From Lachnospiraceae bacterium (GTDB lineage: Bacteria > Bacillota > Clostridia > Lachnospirales > Lachnospiraceae): a stretch of 55,279 nt of DNA. The notes under the pieces were generated by a model. The model saw only the letters and a program-made list of their open reading frames with translations. It made no database searches and was not told where the DNA came from. Of the stretch, positions 31,820 through 39,690 are shown in pieces. The DNA lies in NCBI GenBank assembly GCA_003979345.1, contig RYVZ01000008.1, positions 39,969 to 95,247 of the forward strand. Direction: 5' to 3'. Both the position numbers and the translations under genes were made by a program. How positions within the stretch are numbered: position 1 is the first letter of the stretch; every line of letters starts with the position of its first letter.

Positions 31820-32521
31820 ATGGAACAAGTGGAAAGTTATATGAGAGATTTAAGAGAGTGGCTTGCCGGGACAGCGGATGCTGCACCGGAGGAAATGTCG
31901 GATTTCTTTTGCAAACGTCTCGACGGATATGAGCAGCATATGGCAATTTGGAAGCATTCGTACCAAAGGTTTGCAGAATTGCTGCCGGAAGAATGCCGGA
32001 CTATTTTAGATCTTGGCTGCGGGACCGGACTGGAGCTGGATCCGCTTTGGCGGATACACCCTGATCTTCATGTGACAGGCATTGATTTGTGTAACGAAAT
32101 GCTCGATGAGCTGAAAAAGAAATACCCTGATAAGCAGCTTGTCACAGTCTGCGCAGATTATTTTCAATATGATATGGGACATGACCGGTGGGACGCCGTA
32201 ATTTCTTTTGAAAGCCTGCATCATTTTTTGCCGGATGCCAAGCTGGGTTTGTACCAAAAAATATGCAGTGCCCTGAAAGCGGGAGGTGTTTTTCTTTTGG
32301 GTGATTATATTGCATGCTGTGAGGAAGAAGAAACGCTTCTGCGTGATGTATGCATGGAAAAAAGGAAACGGTTTGCGGTTCCCGAGGACCGGTTCATTCA
32401 TTTTGATATTCCGCTGACTTTGGAGCATGAGCTTGCACTGCTTGACCAAGCGGGTTTCCGCGCAGAGAAAGCATGGGATGCGCCGGAAGAAGCGACGCTC
32501 ATTGTGGCAAAAAAGAAATAA
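31820..32521 (+). CDS. Class I SAM-dependent methyltransferase
   Basis: 233 residues. Motif I is ILDLGCGTGLELDPL (about residues 60-74), followed by VTGIDLCNEML (motif II, acidic residue binding the ribose), FQYDMGHDRWDAVISFESLHH (motif IV) and GGVFLLGDYIACC (motif V/VI). The N-terminus predicts a helical cap. The acceptor is unknown. GGGAGG lies 8 nt before the ATG. Small-molecule methyltransferase is most likely by architecture. Confidence 0.85.
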   Translation: MEQVESYMRDLREWLAGTADAAPEEMSDFFCKRLDGYEQHMAIWKHSYQRFAELLPEECRTILDLGCGTGLELDPLWRIHPDLHVTGIDLCNEMLDELKKKYPDKQLVTVCADYFQYDMGHDRWDAVISFESLHHFLPDAKLGLYQKICSALKAGGVFLLGDYIACCEEEETLLRDVCMEKRKRFAVPEDRFIHFDIPLTLEHELALLDQAGFRAEKAWDAPEEATLIVAKKK

Positions 32522-32585
32522 AACGGGAGTTAGGGAATTGAGAAATGTCCCAAATAGCGGAATGACAGGAAGGAGAAAATTTTTT

Positions 32586-32612
32586 ATGACGACACCCTTT
32601 ATGTTTGCATAG
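32586..32612 (+). CDS. 8-residue leader ORF 2 (ends Met-Phe-Ala)
   Basis: ATG with AAGGAG (32570-32575) 10 nt upstream, encoding MTTPFMFA then TAG. Same length, same FA-stop ending and same hairpin context as the ORF at 31258-31284, while the first half of the peptide differs. Confidence 0.5.
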   Translation: MTTPFMFA

Positions 32613-32627
32613 CGCGGCTATTGCAAA
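32599..32627 (+). repeat. Hairpin repeat TTATGTTTGCATAGC..., copy 2
   Basis: TTTGCATAGC/GCTATTGCAAA with loop GCG. Identical to copy 1 except the loop. It lies 60 nt before the DUF1062 gene. Confidence 0.75.
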
Positions 32628-32687
32628 TAAATAAGAGGAATATGCGGTAGCCTGCGCATCGGACTATCAAAAAATAGGAGATGCAGC

Positions 32688-33242
32688 ATGAGCTATTGTA
32701 GGGAAACAGAATATGAGATCGTCCCCGATGAGTCGTTTTCGGTGATTCGGGGCTGTGCCGGATGCGGCAGGAAGACACACTATGTGAATACCGGGAAATT
32801 TCGTGTAAATACAAACGGCAACCAATTGGACGTCTGGCTGATCTACCAGTGCGAAAAATGTAAACACACGTTTAATCTGACCGTTTATGAGCGCCAAAGC
32901 GTTTCTTGCATATCAAAAGAAGAATACGATCGTTTTTTAGCCAATGATGAGAGTCTTGCACAGCAGTATGGCAGGGATTTGGCATTTTTCAGAAGGCAGA
33001 GGGCAGAAATCGACTACGGGCGGATGAGGTATGCGGCAGTCAGGCGGCGTGACAGCGGTGATAACAAGGCGGGAACGTGCATGTTGACGATACAAAACCC
33101 GTATGGATACAAGATTCGTACAGAAAAGCAGATCGCCCTGATCACGGGGCTGTCGGCAAGCCGGATCAAAAGGATGATGCAGGAAGGTATGATAGAAGTG
33201 CAGTGCCTGACATCACAGGGGATTACCGTGATTTTCAAATGA
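32688..33242 (+). CDS. DUF1062-family protein with zinc ribbon
   Basis: 184 residues. The N-terminal zinc ribbon uses CAGCGRK and CEKCKHTFNL (two CxxC pairs about 35 residues apart), followed by the DUF1062 body and a C-terminal helix (LITGLSASRIKRMMQEGM) that looks like a small DNA- or RNA-binding helix-turn-helix. Function unknown. AGGAGATGCAGC precedes the ATG. Preceded by the 8-residue leader ORF and hairpin. Confidence 0.8.
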   Translation: MSYCRETEYEIVPDESFSVIRGCAGCGRKTHYVNTGKFRVNTNGNQLDVWLIYQCEKCKHTFNLTVYERQSVSCISKEEYDRFLANDESLAQQYGRDLAFFRRQRAEIDYGRMRYAAVRRRDSGDNKAGTCMLTIQNPYGYKIRTEKQIALITGLSASRIKRMMQEGMIEVQCLTSQGITVIFK

Positions 33243-33255
33243 AGTCGGCACACAT

Positions 33256-33335
33256 ATGCAGTGGGACCGATCAATTCCAAATAGGATTGATCGGTCCTGA
33301 GCGGGACCAATCGGTCCCGCTGCATAGTTTTATTG
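33256..33335 (+). terminator. Terminator with two alternative folds
   Basis: Fold A: GGACCGATCAAT/ATTGATCGGTCC (33264-33297) plus AGCGGGACC/GGTCCCGCT (33300-33321). Fold B: ATGCAGTGGGACCGAT (33256-33271) pairs with ATCGGTCCCGCTGCAT (33310-33325), 16 pairs with one G-U. The folds exclude each other. T-rich sequence follows. Confidence 0.7.
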
Positions 33336-33393
33336 CTTTTTTTTCCTATTCATATTAAAATAAATGGAAAATGGTCAGAAGGGAGATCATCAG

Positions 33394-33960
33394 ATGGGAC
33401 AGACAGCATATTTATTTTTGGCGGACGGATTTGAAATGATTGAAGCCTTGACGGTTGTGGACTTACTAAGACGTGCGGATATACCGGCCAGGACAGTGTC
33501 GATCATGGGAAAAAAGGAAGTGACCAGTTCCCACAGTGTGACGGTCATGGCGGATATCTTGTATGATGAAGCGGATTTTGACGCGGCGTCCATGCTCATA
33601 TTGCCGGGCGGTTCGCAGGGGACAATAAATCTGGAGGCTTATGCGCCGCTTATGGCGCGTTTAGACGAGTGGAACGAAGCGGGAAAACGAATTGCCGCGA
33701 TCTGTGCCGCACCCAGTATTTTTGCGCACAGAGGATATCTGAAAGGAAAGGATGCATGTTCGTATCCTTCGTTTGAGGAGCATCTTGCCGCGGGTGGTGC
33801 AAACGTCAATCAAAACGAGGTGACGGTAAGCGGTCATATGATCATGGCACGCGGCATGGGCTGCTCGATTCCGTTCGGACTGGCGATCGTTACGTGTCTT
33901 AAGGATCGCGAGACTGCTGAGAGGATCAAAAAAGGAATTGTATATGAGCAGCGGTCATAG
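33394..33960 (+). CDS. DJ-1/PfpI-family protein
   Basis: 188 residues, DJ-1 subfamily. The nucleophile elbow is IAAICAAPSIF with the conserved Cys. The acidic partner is in DGFEMIEALTVVDLLRRA, and ASMLILPGGSQGTINL is the typical strand-loop. The family includes stress chaperones, glyoxalases and deglycases; the closest bacterial relatives are YajL-type proteins, but the activity cannot be told. The ATG at 33394 has GGGAG 9 nt upstream; an ATG at 33364 lacks one. Confidence 0.88.
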   Translation: MGQTAYLFLADGFEMIEALTVVDLLRRADIPARTVSIMGKKEVTSSHSVTVMADILYDEADFDAASMLILPGGSQGTINLEAYAPLMARLDEWNEAGKRIAAICAAPSIFAHRGYLKGKDACSYPSFEEHLAAGGANVNQNEVTVSGHMIMARGMGCSIPFGLAIVTCLKDRETAERIKKGIVYEQRS

Positions 33961-33981
33961 GATGTAGGAACCACGGAGTAT

Positions 33982-34016
33982 AAGACCTTTTCAGGCAATT
34001 GCCTGATAAGACCTTT
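33982..34016. repeat. Palindrome flanked by direct repeats
   Basis: AGGCAATTGCCT (33995-34006) lies between TAAGACCTTTTCAG and TAAGACCTTTCAG. The palindrome equals two joined outer ends of the MITE-like element at 34912 and 49460, so it might be an excision scar; it is short enough to be chance. Confidence 0.4.
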
Positions 34017-34029
34017 CAGAAGGAGCGCT

Positions 34030-34887
34030 ATGACTGAAGTATTGCTGGATGCTGTGATCGACAGCATAAAGATCCTGCCCTTTTTATTTCTTGCCTACCT
34101 TGCAATGGAATGGATCGAGAGCAGGGAAAATGAGAGAACTGTGCATATAATCAGGAAAAGCGGCAGATTCGGTCCCGTGGCGGGCGGCGTGCTGGGTGTT
34201 CTTCCGCAATGCGGATTTTCTGCGGCGGCGGCGAACCTGTATGCAGGACGCGTGATCACGGTCGGCACCCTGCTTGCCGTATTTTTGTCCACATCGGACG
34301 AAATGCTCCCGATCCTTCTTTCAGAGACCGCGAAAGGACTTTCTGTGCTGGTGATCGTCAAGATTCTGGTATTGAAGGCGGGGGTCGGTATGATGGTCGG
34401 CCTTTTGGTCGATCTTGCAGTGAGAAAGAATCACGATGCAGGGGAGGAACTGCATATCCATGATCTCTGCGAGCATGATCACTGCCATTGTGAACGGGGG
34501 ATCTGGTATTCCGCGCTGATGCACACGTTACAAATGATATTGTTTATTTTTGCCGTGACGCTTGCGCTCGGTTTCCTCATTCATTTGGTCGGGGAGGAAG
34601 CGATATCAGGACTGATCTTAAACAGACCGGTACTCGGCGAGTTTCTTGCCGGACTGGTGGGGCTGATCCCGAACTGCGCGGCGTCGGTTGTCCTAACGCA
34701 GCTTTATGTGCAGGGCGCTATGGGCGGCGGCGCCATGATGGCGGGATTGTTTGTATCGGCGGGAGTCGGGATTCTGGTGTTATGCAGGACGAATCACCAT
34801 CTAAAAGAAAATGTACGCATTATTTTGTTACTGTACGTAACCGGTGTGACGGCGGGGATGCTTGTCAGCGCGCTTGGGCTGTTATAA
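34030..34887 (+). CDS. ArsP_2-like transporter (putative manganese/arsenic efflux)
   Basis: 285 residues, eight or so hydrophobic segments. Two related halves carry the repeated motifs GVLPQCGFSAAAANLYAGR and GLIPNCAASVVLTQLYVQGA, a pseudo-repeat with a Pro-x-Cys centre typical of ArsP_2/putative manganese transporters. Between the halves is a His-rich cytosolic loop (HIHDLCEHDHCHC) suited to metal binding. Inner-membrane metal or metalloid efflux is inferred. AGAAGGAGCG precedes the ATG. Confidence 0.8.
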   Translation: MTEVLLDAVIDSIKILPFLFLAYLAMEWIESRENERTVHIIRKSGRFGPVAGGVLGVLPQCGFSAAAANLYAGRVITVGTLLAVFLSTSDEMLPILLSETAKGLSVLVIVKILVLKAGVGMMVGLLVDLAVRKNHDAGEELHIHDLCEHDHCHCERGIWYSALMHTLQMILFIFAVTLALGFLIHLVGEEAISGLILNRPVLGEFLAGLVGLIPNCAASVVLTQLYVQGAMGGGAMMAGLFVSAGVGILVLCRTNHHLKENVRIILLLYVTGVTAGMLVSALGLL

Positions 34888-34911
34888 TGAAAAATCAGGG
34901 AAACTCACAAA

Positions 34912-35000
34912 TAGGCATTTGCGAAACACCCTTAATAACGTATACCATTGTATATTTTGCACAATCCACATATTTTATTTGGGTGTTTCGCAATTGCCTA
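34912..35000 (+). mobile_element. MITE-like element, copy A
   Basis: Terminal inverted repeats of 20 nt: TAGGCATTTGCGAAACACCC (34912-34931) and GGGTGTTTCGCAATTGCCTA (34981-35000), 19/20 complementary. The 49-nt interior is AT-rich and matches the reverse complement of copy B at 49460-49542. A TA flanks the GGC end on both sides, compatible with TA target duplication. No coding capacity. Confidence 0.8.
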
Positions 35001-35028
35001 AATATTCACACGCTGAGAAAGGAGCATG

Positions 35029-35907
35029 ATGATCAGGATGAGAGACTATGTGATCGCAACAGAAAGCAATGCAGATTTGGATGAGGCGTTTGTCAAAGAG
35101 CACGATATCTGCGTCATTCCACATTATTACACGCTGGATGAGGATGAGTACGGCGATGAGAAGGTGTTGACGCCGCATGAATTTTATGATGAGATGCGTG
35201 CGGGCAAGAAAGCGGGAACGATGGCAAGCAACCCGGCAGTAATCTTAGAGAAGTTCGAAAAAATAGCAGAAGAGGGAAAAGATATCCTGTTCATCAGTTT
35301 TTCCTCAGCGTTGAGTTCCGGCATCAATAATATCAAAAACGGCGCGGACGAAGTGATGGAAGCGCATCCGGAAATGAAAATTATCGTTATCGATACTTTG
35401 TCCGCCTCGGCGTGCGAGGGCATGATGATCCGCAAGGCGCTTGAGATGCGCGCCGAAGGAAAGAGTCTGGACGAGACGGCGGACTGGATTTTATCACATG
35501 TCAAAAATTTATGTGCTCTTTTTACAGTAGAAGATTTACAATATTTATATCGAGGCGGGCGCTTAAGCAAGTCGTCTGCGGTCCTCGGCGGCATGATCAA
35601 TATCAAGCCGATCCTGCATATCAATGACGAGGGAAAGCTTGTGCCGCTTGAGAAAGTCAGGGGCCGTAAAAAATCTTTGTCGGTACTGATCGACCATATG
35701 GCGGAGCAGATCGGTTCTCTTAAGGATCAGCAGATTCTGCCGGCAGTCATTCACGGAGACTGTGAGGAGGATGCAAATGCGGTCGCACAAATGATGAAGG
35801 ACCGTTTTGGATTTGAAAAAGTACATGTGGCGCAGATCGGACCGAGTATCGGCGCGCATTCCGGTCCTGGGACGATCGGTGTGCTCTTTATGGGAGAGAA
35901 GCGTTGA
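35029..35907 (+). CDS. DegV-family fatty acid-binding protein
   Basis: 292 residues. The N-terminal signature ATESNADLDEAFVKEHDICV, the phosphate-contacting loop FISFSSALSSGINN, VIDTLSASACEGMM and the C-terminal GPSIGAHSGPGTIGVLFMG are the DegV/FakB hallmarks. Such proteins bind a fatty acid and present it to the kinase FakA. No fakA is nearby. Three ATGs (35026, 35029, 35038) follow AAAGGAG (35018-35024); 35029 has the best spacing of the first two. Confidence 0.9.
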   Translation: MIRMRDYVIATESNADLDEAFVKEHDICVIPHYYTLDEDEYGDEKVLTPHEFYDEMRAGKKAGTMASNPAVILEKFEKIAEEGKDILFISFSSALSSGINNIKNGADEVMEAHPEMKIIVIDTLSASACEGMMIRKALEMRAEGKSLDETADWILSHVKNLCALFTVEDLQYLYRGGRLSKSSAVLGGMINIKPILHINDEGKLVPLEKVRGRKKSLSVLIDHMAEQIGSLKDQQILPAVIHGDCEEDANAVAQMMKDRFGFEKVHVAQIGPSIGAHSGPGTIGVLFMGEKR

Positions 35908-35986
35908 TCTATTCTTGCTTTGATGATGACAGGATCAGAGCGGCAAAAGCCTGATTTTTATGAAAGTTTGCTACAAAAAATTTCCA

Positions 35987-36015
35987 ACATATTTTTTTCG
36001 CCCGAGTTCATACTA
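35987..36015 (+). promoter_or_regulatory. SigG-like promoter of the SASP gene
   Basis: CATACTA (36009-36015) matches the SigG -10 consensus, with ACATA (35987-35991) 17 nt upstream as -35. The leader (36022-36145) carries GATAAGTGA/TCACTTATC and GGGTC/GACCC pairings. Confidence 0.65.
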
Positions 36016-36145
36016 AGACCAAGATAAGCGATACAAACGCTTTGAAGCCGGGTCTTGAAAGGGAAACGTCGGATAAGTGAGCGTATCACTTATCTGAAAA
36101 TAGAGGACCCATTGGGGGAAAAAGAAAAAGTTGGAGGTGAAAACA

Positions 36146-36343
36146 ATGGCAAACAGCAAGTCTAAGATGGAAGTTCCTGAGGCTAAGGCAGCAATGGACC
36201 GTTTCAAAACGGAGGTTGCTTCTGAGCTTGGAGTAAACCTGAAGGAAGGCTACAATGGCGACTTAACGTCGAAAGAAGCTGGTTCTATCGGCGGTGAGAT
36301 GGTAAGACGTATGATCAAGAAGCAGGAAGAGTCCATGAAATAA
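36146..36343 (+). CDS. Alpha/beta-type small acid-soluble spore protein
   Basis: 65 residues. It coats and protects forespore DNA and is degraded during germination. The GPR-cleavage region is KTEVASELGVNL and the second conserved block is YNGDLTSKEAGSIGGEMVRRMI. GGAGGTG (36132-36138) precedes the ATG. A SigG-type promoter upstream fits forespore expression. Direct evidence that the organism belongs to an endospore-forming lineage. Confidence 0.95.
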   Translation: MANSKSKMEVPEAKAAMDRFKTEVASELGVNLKEGYNGDLTSKEAGSIGGEMVRRMIKKQEESMK

Positions 36344-36386
36344 GCAGCGCGGGATCGCGATGAGTGTATGAACATGGAGTGATCCG

Positions 36387-36417
36387 GGCGCCCCGATCTT
36401 TTTCGGGGCGCCTTTTT
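36387..36417 (+). terminator. Terminator of the SASP gene
   Basis: GGCGCCCCGA/TCGGGGCGCC, 6-nt loop, five T. Confidence 0.9.
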
Positions 36418-36452
36418 ATCGTTAACTGCATTTGTACCATCGTAAACTGCAC

Positions 36453-36481
36453 TTGTCACAAAAGTGCAAAATAGGTATAAT
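36453..36481 (+). promoter_or_regulatory. SigA promoter of the chemoreceptor gene
   Basis: TTGTCA (36453-36458), 17-nt spacer, TATAAT (36476-36481). GTTAACTGCATTTGT (36421-36435) and GTAAACTGCACTTGT (36442-36456) form a 21-bp-spaced direct repeat over the -35 region, a possible activator or repressor site. Confidence 0.7.
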
Positions 36482-36517
36482 AGTGCATATCGGCGAAAAA
36501 CTTAAGGGAGAATACTT

Positions 36518-38509
36518 ATGAGAAGACGTCTTGGTATCCGAGTAAAATTGATTCTTGTGATCATACCGGTAGTATTGGCGCTTATTTTTTCTTTTTTTGC
36601 GCTGTCAACCAGCATGATCGTACGGCAGGCAAAAGATAATCTGATGTCCGAATCAATGGTCTATGCAGATGAGATCAGTGCATGGGCGGAGGGTATCCTG
36701 AAAGAGATTAACGTATATGTGGATACGATCAACGCGGGGATATTTGCAAATGATGACGAGGTCCTGCAGTATATGGAAACAACTGTGGATCGGAATGATT
36801 CTTATCCGGCAGGACTTTATATGGGCGATGATGCGGGAGCATATCTCGACGCATCCGGCTGGGTGCCGGGCGATGACTGGGTGCTGGTTGAGCGGGACTG
36901 GTATTTAGAGGGAAAAGAGCATGAGGTGCTTGCTTTTGGCGAACCGTATTATGATTCCCAGTCCGGTCAGGTATGTGTCAGCGCTTCAGTCAAAATGGAT
37001 AAGGAAGATGTATGCCGGGTATTGGCAGCCGACGTTTATTTGGATTATGTATCCGGTCTTATGGCGGAAATCCGGATTGGGGAGAGCGGGCGTGCGTTTT
37101 TGGTAACAAGCAGTTCGCAGACCGTACTGGCGCATCCGAATCCGGCGATGATCGACAGGCAGATGTCGGATTCGGAATTGGACTTACTCTATCGCAATAT
37201 AGGAGGAGTGCTGCAGAATCAGGGCAGCGGCTTAAGGGAAATAAAGGGTGATAAAGGAACCTACTTTGTCTGCATCCATGAAATTGGTGAGACAGGATTT
37301 AGCCTGGTCACATACATATCAAAGGCGGAAGTGTTATTTGATCTGAGGAAACTTCAGATCATTATGGCATGCATTGCGCTGACTGCAGCAATTTTGCTCA
37401 TTATTGTGATTATTTGGATGATGAATCAAGTCGTTCGTCCGGTACAGCAGGTGACGAGTGTGCTTGCGGAAGTGGCAAACGGAGATTTTTCTAAAAATAT
37501 TGAGCAGACGAAACGCACGGGCGGAGATGAGATCGCAGGCATGAGCAGCAGCATGCAGCGTTTTTTGGAAAAGATGCGGAGCATCATTTCAGATATTTCC
37601 GGCACTGCGGAGTGGCTGAACCAGCAGGCGCAGGATAACGGGGCGGTTTCTAAGAGCCTGAAGGAGTCGGCAAATGAGCAGACAAATGCCATGGCGGCAT
37701 TGGGAGAGATGGTACAGGAGCTTTCCGATACGGCGAATCAGGCAGCGCAGGGTATGGAAGGACTGGCGGCGATCATCCATGAGACGCGCAGGGAGGGAAG
37801 CGACGCGGGAACTGTCATGCAGGAGACGGTCGCAGCTTCGGAAGACGGACATGGAGCGATGGAAAAGATCAGAGCCAGCATGGGGGGAATCGTGGAGACC
37901 ATGTCTTCTTTAGAGTCACAGATCAAGCAGACTGAGGATGCGGTTGCCCAGATTGGGAATATGGTCAGTCTGATCATGGACATTTCCGAGGAGACGAATT
38001 TGCTTGCACTGAATGCCTCCATTGAGGCGGCAAGAGCCGGAGAAGCGGGCAAAGGCTTTGCGATAGTTGCGGAACAGATTGGAAAACTTGCGGCGAACAG
38101 CAGTATTGCGGCGGATGACATATCGAAGGTAACCGTTAACATTAAAGAGACGGTGGTCAGAGCGGCATCCCACATGGAAGAGAGCGTCGGAAGAGTGAAA
38201 GAAAGTACCCTGATGATCGAATCTGCCACAAAGACTTTTGACGGGGTGTTCACCAAAGTGGAGGAGACAGATGCGATCATCGGCCGCATGGTCGGACTGG
38301 TCGATAAGGTCGATCAGGTAGCAGCCAAAATGATGGGAACTGCCAGGGAGCAGCTTGAGGTTACGGAACAGATCACACATTCGGCACGACAGCTTGATGT
38401 CTATACGAGAACAGTAAACGATAACAGCGAGTCAGTGGCGGAGAGCGCGAAAGAGTTAGAAGAACAGTCGGGAAAACTTTCGGAAAGCATGAACCAGTTT
38501 ACGGTATAG
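36518..38509 (+). CDS. Methyl-accepting chemotaxis protein with dCache sensor
   Basis: 663 residues. TM1 about 9-31, extracellular dCache domain to about 278, TM2 about 281-303, HAMP to about 360, then the cytoplasmic coiled coil with the conserved tip EETNLLALNASIEAARAGEA. In the distal Cache pocket, W121, R126, W128, Y129, Y144, D146 and D172 line up with the amino-acid-binding motif (dCache_1AA) known from receptors such as PctA, with W for Y at the first site. An amino-acid ligand is therefore likely. No other chemotaxis genes are nearby. Confidence 0.92.
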   Translation: MRRRLGIRVKLILVIIPVVLALIFSFFALSTSMIVRQAKDNLMSESMVYADEISAWAEGILKEINVYVDTINAGIFANDDEVLQYMETTVDRNDSYPAGLYMGDDAGAYLDASGWVPGDDWVLVERDWYLEGKEHEVLAFGEPYYDSQSGQVCVSASVKMDKEDVCRVLAADVYLDYVSGLMAEIRIGESGRAFLVTSSSQTVLAHPNPAMIDRQMSDSELDLLYRNIGGVLQNQGSGLREIKGDKGTYFVCIHEIGETGFSLVTYISKAEVLFDLRKLQIIMACIALTAAILLIIVIIWMMNQVVRPVQQVTSVLAEVANGDFSKNIEQTKRTGGDEIAGMSSSMQRFLEKMRSIISDISGTAEWLNQQAQDNGAVSKSLKESANEQTNAMAALGEMVQELSDTANQAAQGMEGLAAIIHETRREGSDAGTVMQETVAASEDGHGAMEKIRASMGGIVETMSSLESQIKQTEDAVAQIGNMVSLIMDISEETNLLALNASIEAARAGEAGKGFAIVAEQIGKLAANSSIAADDISKVTVNIKETVVRAASHMEESVGRVKESTLMIESATKTFDGVFTKVEETDAIIGRMVGLVDKVDQVAAKMMGTAREQLEVTEQITHSARQLDVYTRTVNDNSESVAESAKELEEQSGKLSESMNQFTV

Positions 38510-38557
38510 CCGCGGCCGGCAAACGTGCTGGCGTGCATTACGAAGTATGTAGGCTGA

Positions 38558-39598
38558 ATGAAAGGCATGGTTATGAACATGAAAAGGTGGATGACATTAT
38601 TGATTGCGGGCGTACTTTTTGCAGCTGCTTTGTCAGCGTGCGGAAAAAAAGACGGGACGGTCGAAACGCCTGACGGACAGACGCAGACCGAAGATGTGAA
38701 ACGGCCGGAGGTTCGTGTCGGTTCCTTAAAAGGACCGACTTCCATGGGGCTTGTGTGGCTGATGGACAGGCAGGAGCAGGGACTTGCCGAAAATTCCTAT
38801 ACGTTTACGATGGAAGCAACGGCGGACATGCTTCTTCCAAAGGTCATATCGGGGGAACTGGATATTGCTCTATTGCCTGCCAATGTAGCGTCGGTGCTCT
38901 ATCATAAGACGGACGGAGGGATAACGGTGATCGATATCAACACGCTCGGTGTGCTCTATCTGATGTCGTCGGATCATACGATCTCTTCCATGGAGGATCT
39001 GAGAGGACGTACCATTTACCTGACGGGGATGGGAACGACGCCGGATTTTGTACTGCAGTATCTGCTTACGGAAAATGGTATTGCACTTACGGATGTAACA
39101 CTGGAATATAAATCGGAAGCGTCTGAGGTTGCCGCATATCTGGCTGAATATCCGGAGGCGGTCGGACTGCTGCCGCAGCCGTATGCGACGGCGCTTTCGA
39201 TGCAGAATCCTGATATCGGAAATGTGCTGGATATGACGGAGGAATGGAGTAAGGTGCAGGGAGAGGGCGGCGGCATGCTCGTTACGGGAGTAACCGTTGT
39301 GCGCAATGAATTTTTGGAGGAGTATCCTGATGCCGTTTCCTTGTTTCTTCAGGAACATGGACAATCTGCGGATTATGCCAACGCGAATGTTTCGGAAGCG
39401 GCTGAGCTGACCGCACATTACGGAATCGTGGAGAAAGCGGCAGGGGCAGAAAAGGCAATCCCTTACTGTAATATCGTCTGCCTGACCGGAGAAGAAATGA
39501 AAACGGCGCTGTCCGGCTATCTGAGTGTACTTGGGGAATTTGATTCTTCCTTTATCGGAGGCGGGGTTCCGGAAGATACGTTCTACTACGTGCCATAA
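38558..39598 (+). CDS. ABC transporter substrate-binding lipoprotein (SsuA/ThiY-like)
   Basis: 346 residues. Lipoprotein signal with the lipobox LSAC (hydrophobic core TLLIAGVLFAAALSAC). The mature part is a type II periplasmic-binding fold of the NMT1/ThiY/SsuA kind: VGSLKGPTSMGLVWLMD, then the GELDIALLPANVAS ligand loop. The ligand is unknown (aliphatic sulfonate, thiamine precursor or similar). Start at 38558 or the in-frame ATG 38573 with AAAGG; undecided. It pairs with the fused permease-ATPase gene downstream. Confidence 0.85.
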   Translation: MKGMVMNMKRWMTLLIAGVLFAAALSACGKKDGTVETPDGQTQTEDVKRPEVRVGSLKGPTSMGLVWLMDRQEQGLAENSYTFTMEATADMLLPKVISGELDIALLPANVASVLYHKTDGGITVIDINTLGVLYLMSSDHTISSMEDLRGRTIYLTGMGTTPDFVLQYLLTENGIALTDVTLEYKSEASEVAAYLAEYPEAVGLLPQPYATALSMQNPDIGNVLDMTEEWSKVQGEGGGMLVTGVTVVRNEFLEEYPDAVSLFLQEHGQSADYANANVSEAAELTAHYGIVEKAAGAEKAIPYCNIVCLTGEEMKTALSGYLSVLGEFDSSFIGGGVPEDTFYYVP

Positions 39599-39690
39599 GC
39601 ATGTCGCGGACATACCGGCGGCATGGGGAGGCGTAAAGAACAGATTCAAAACAGCGGGTTATTTGTATACGGACGGGAGGCTGGCAAGTG

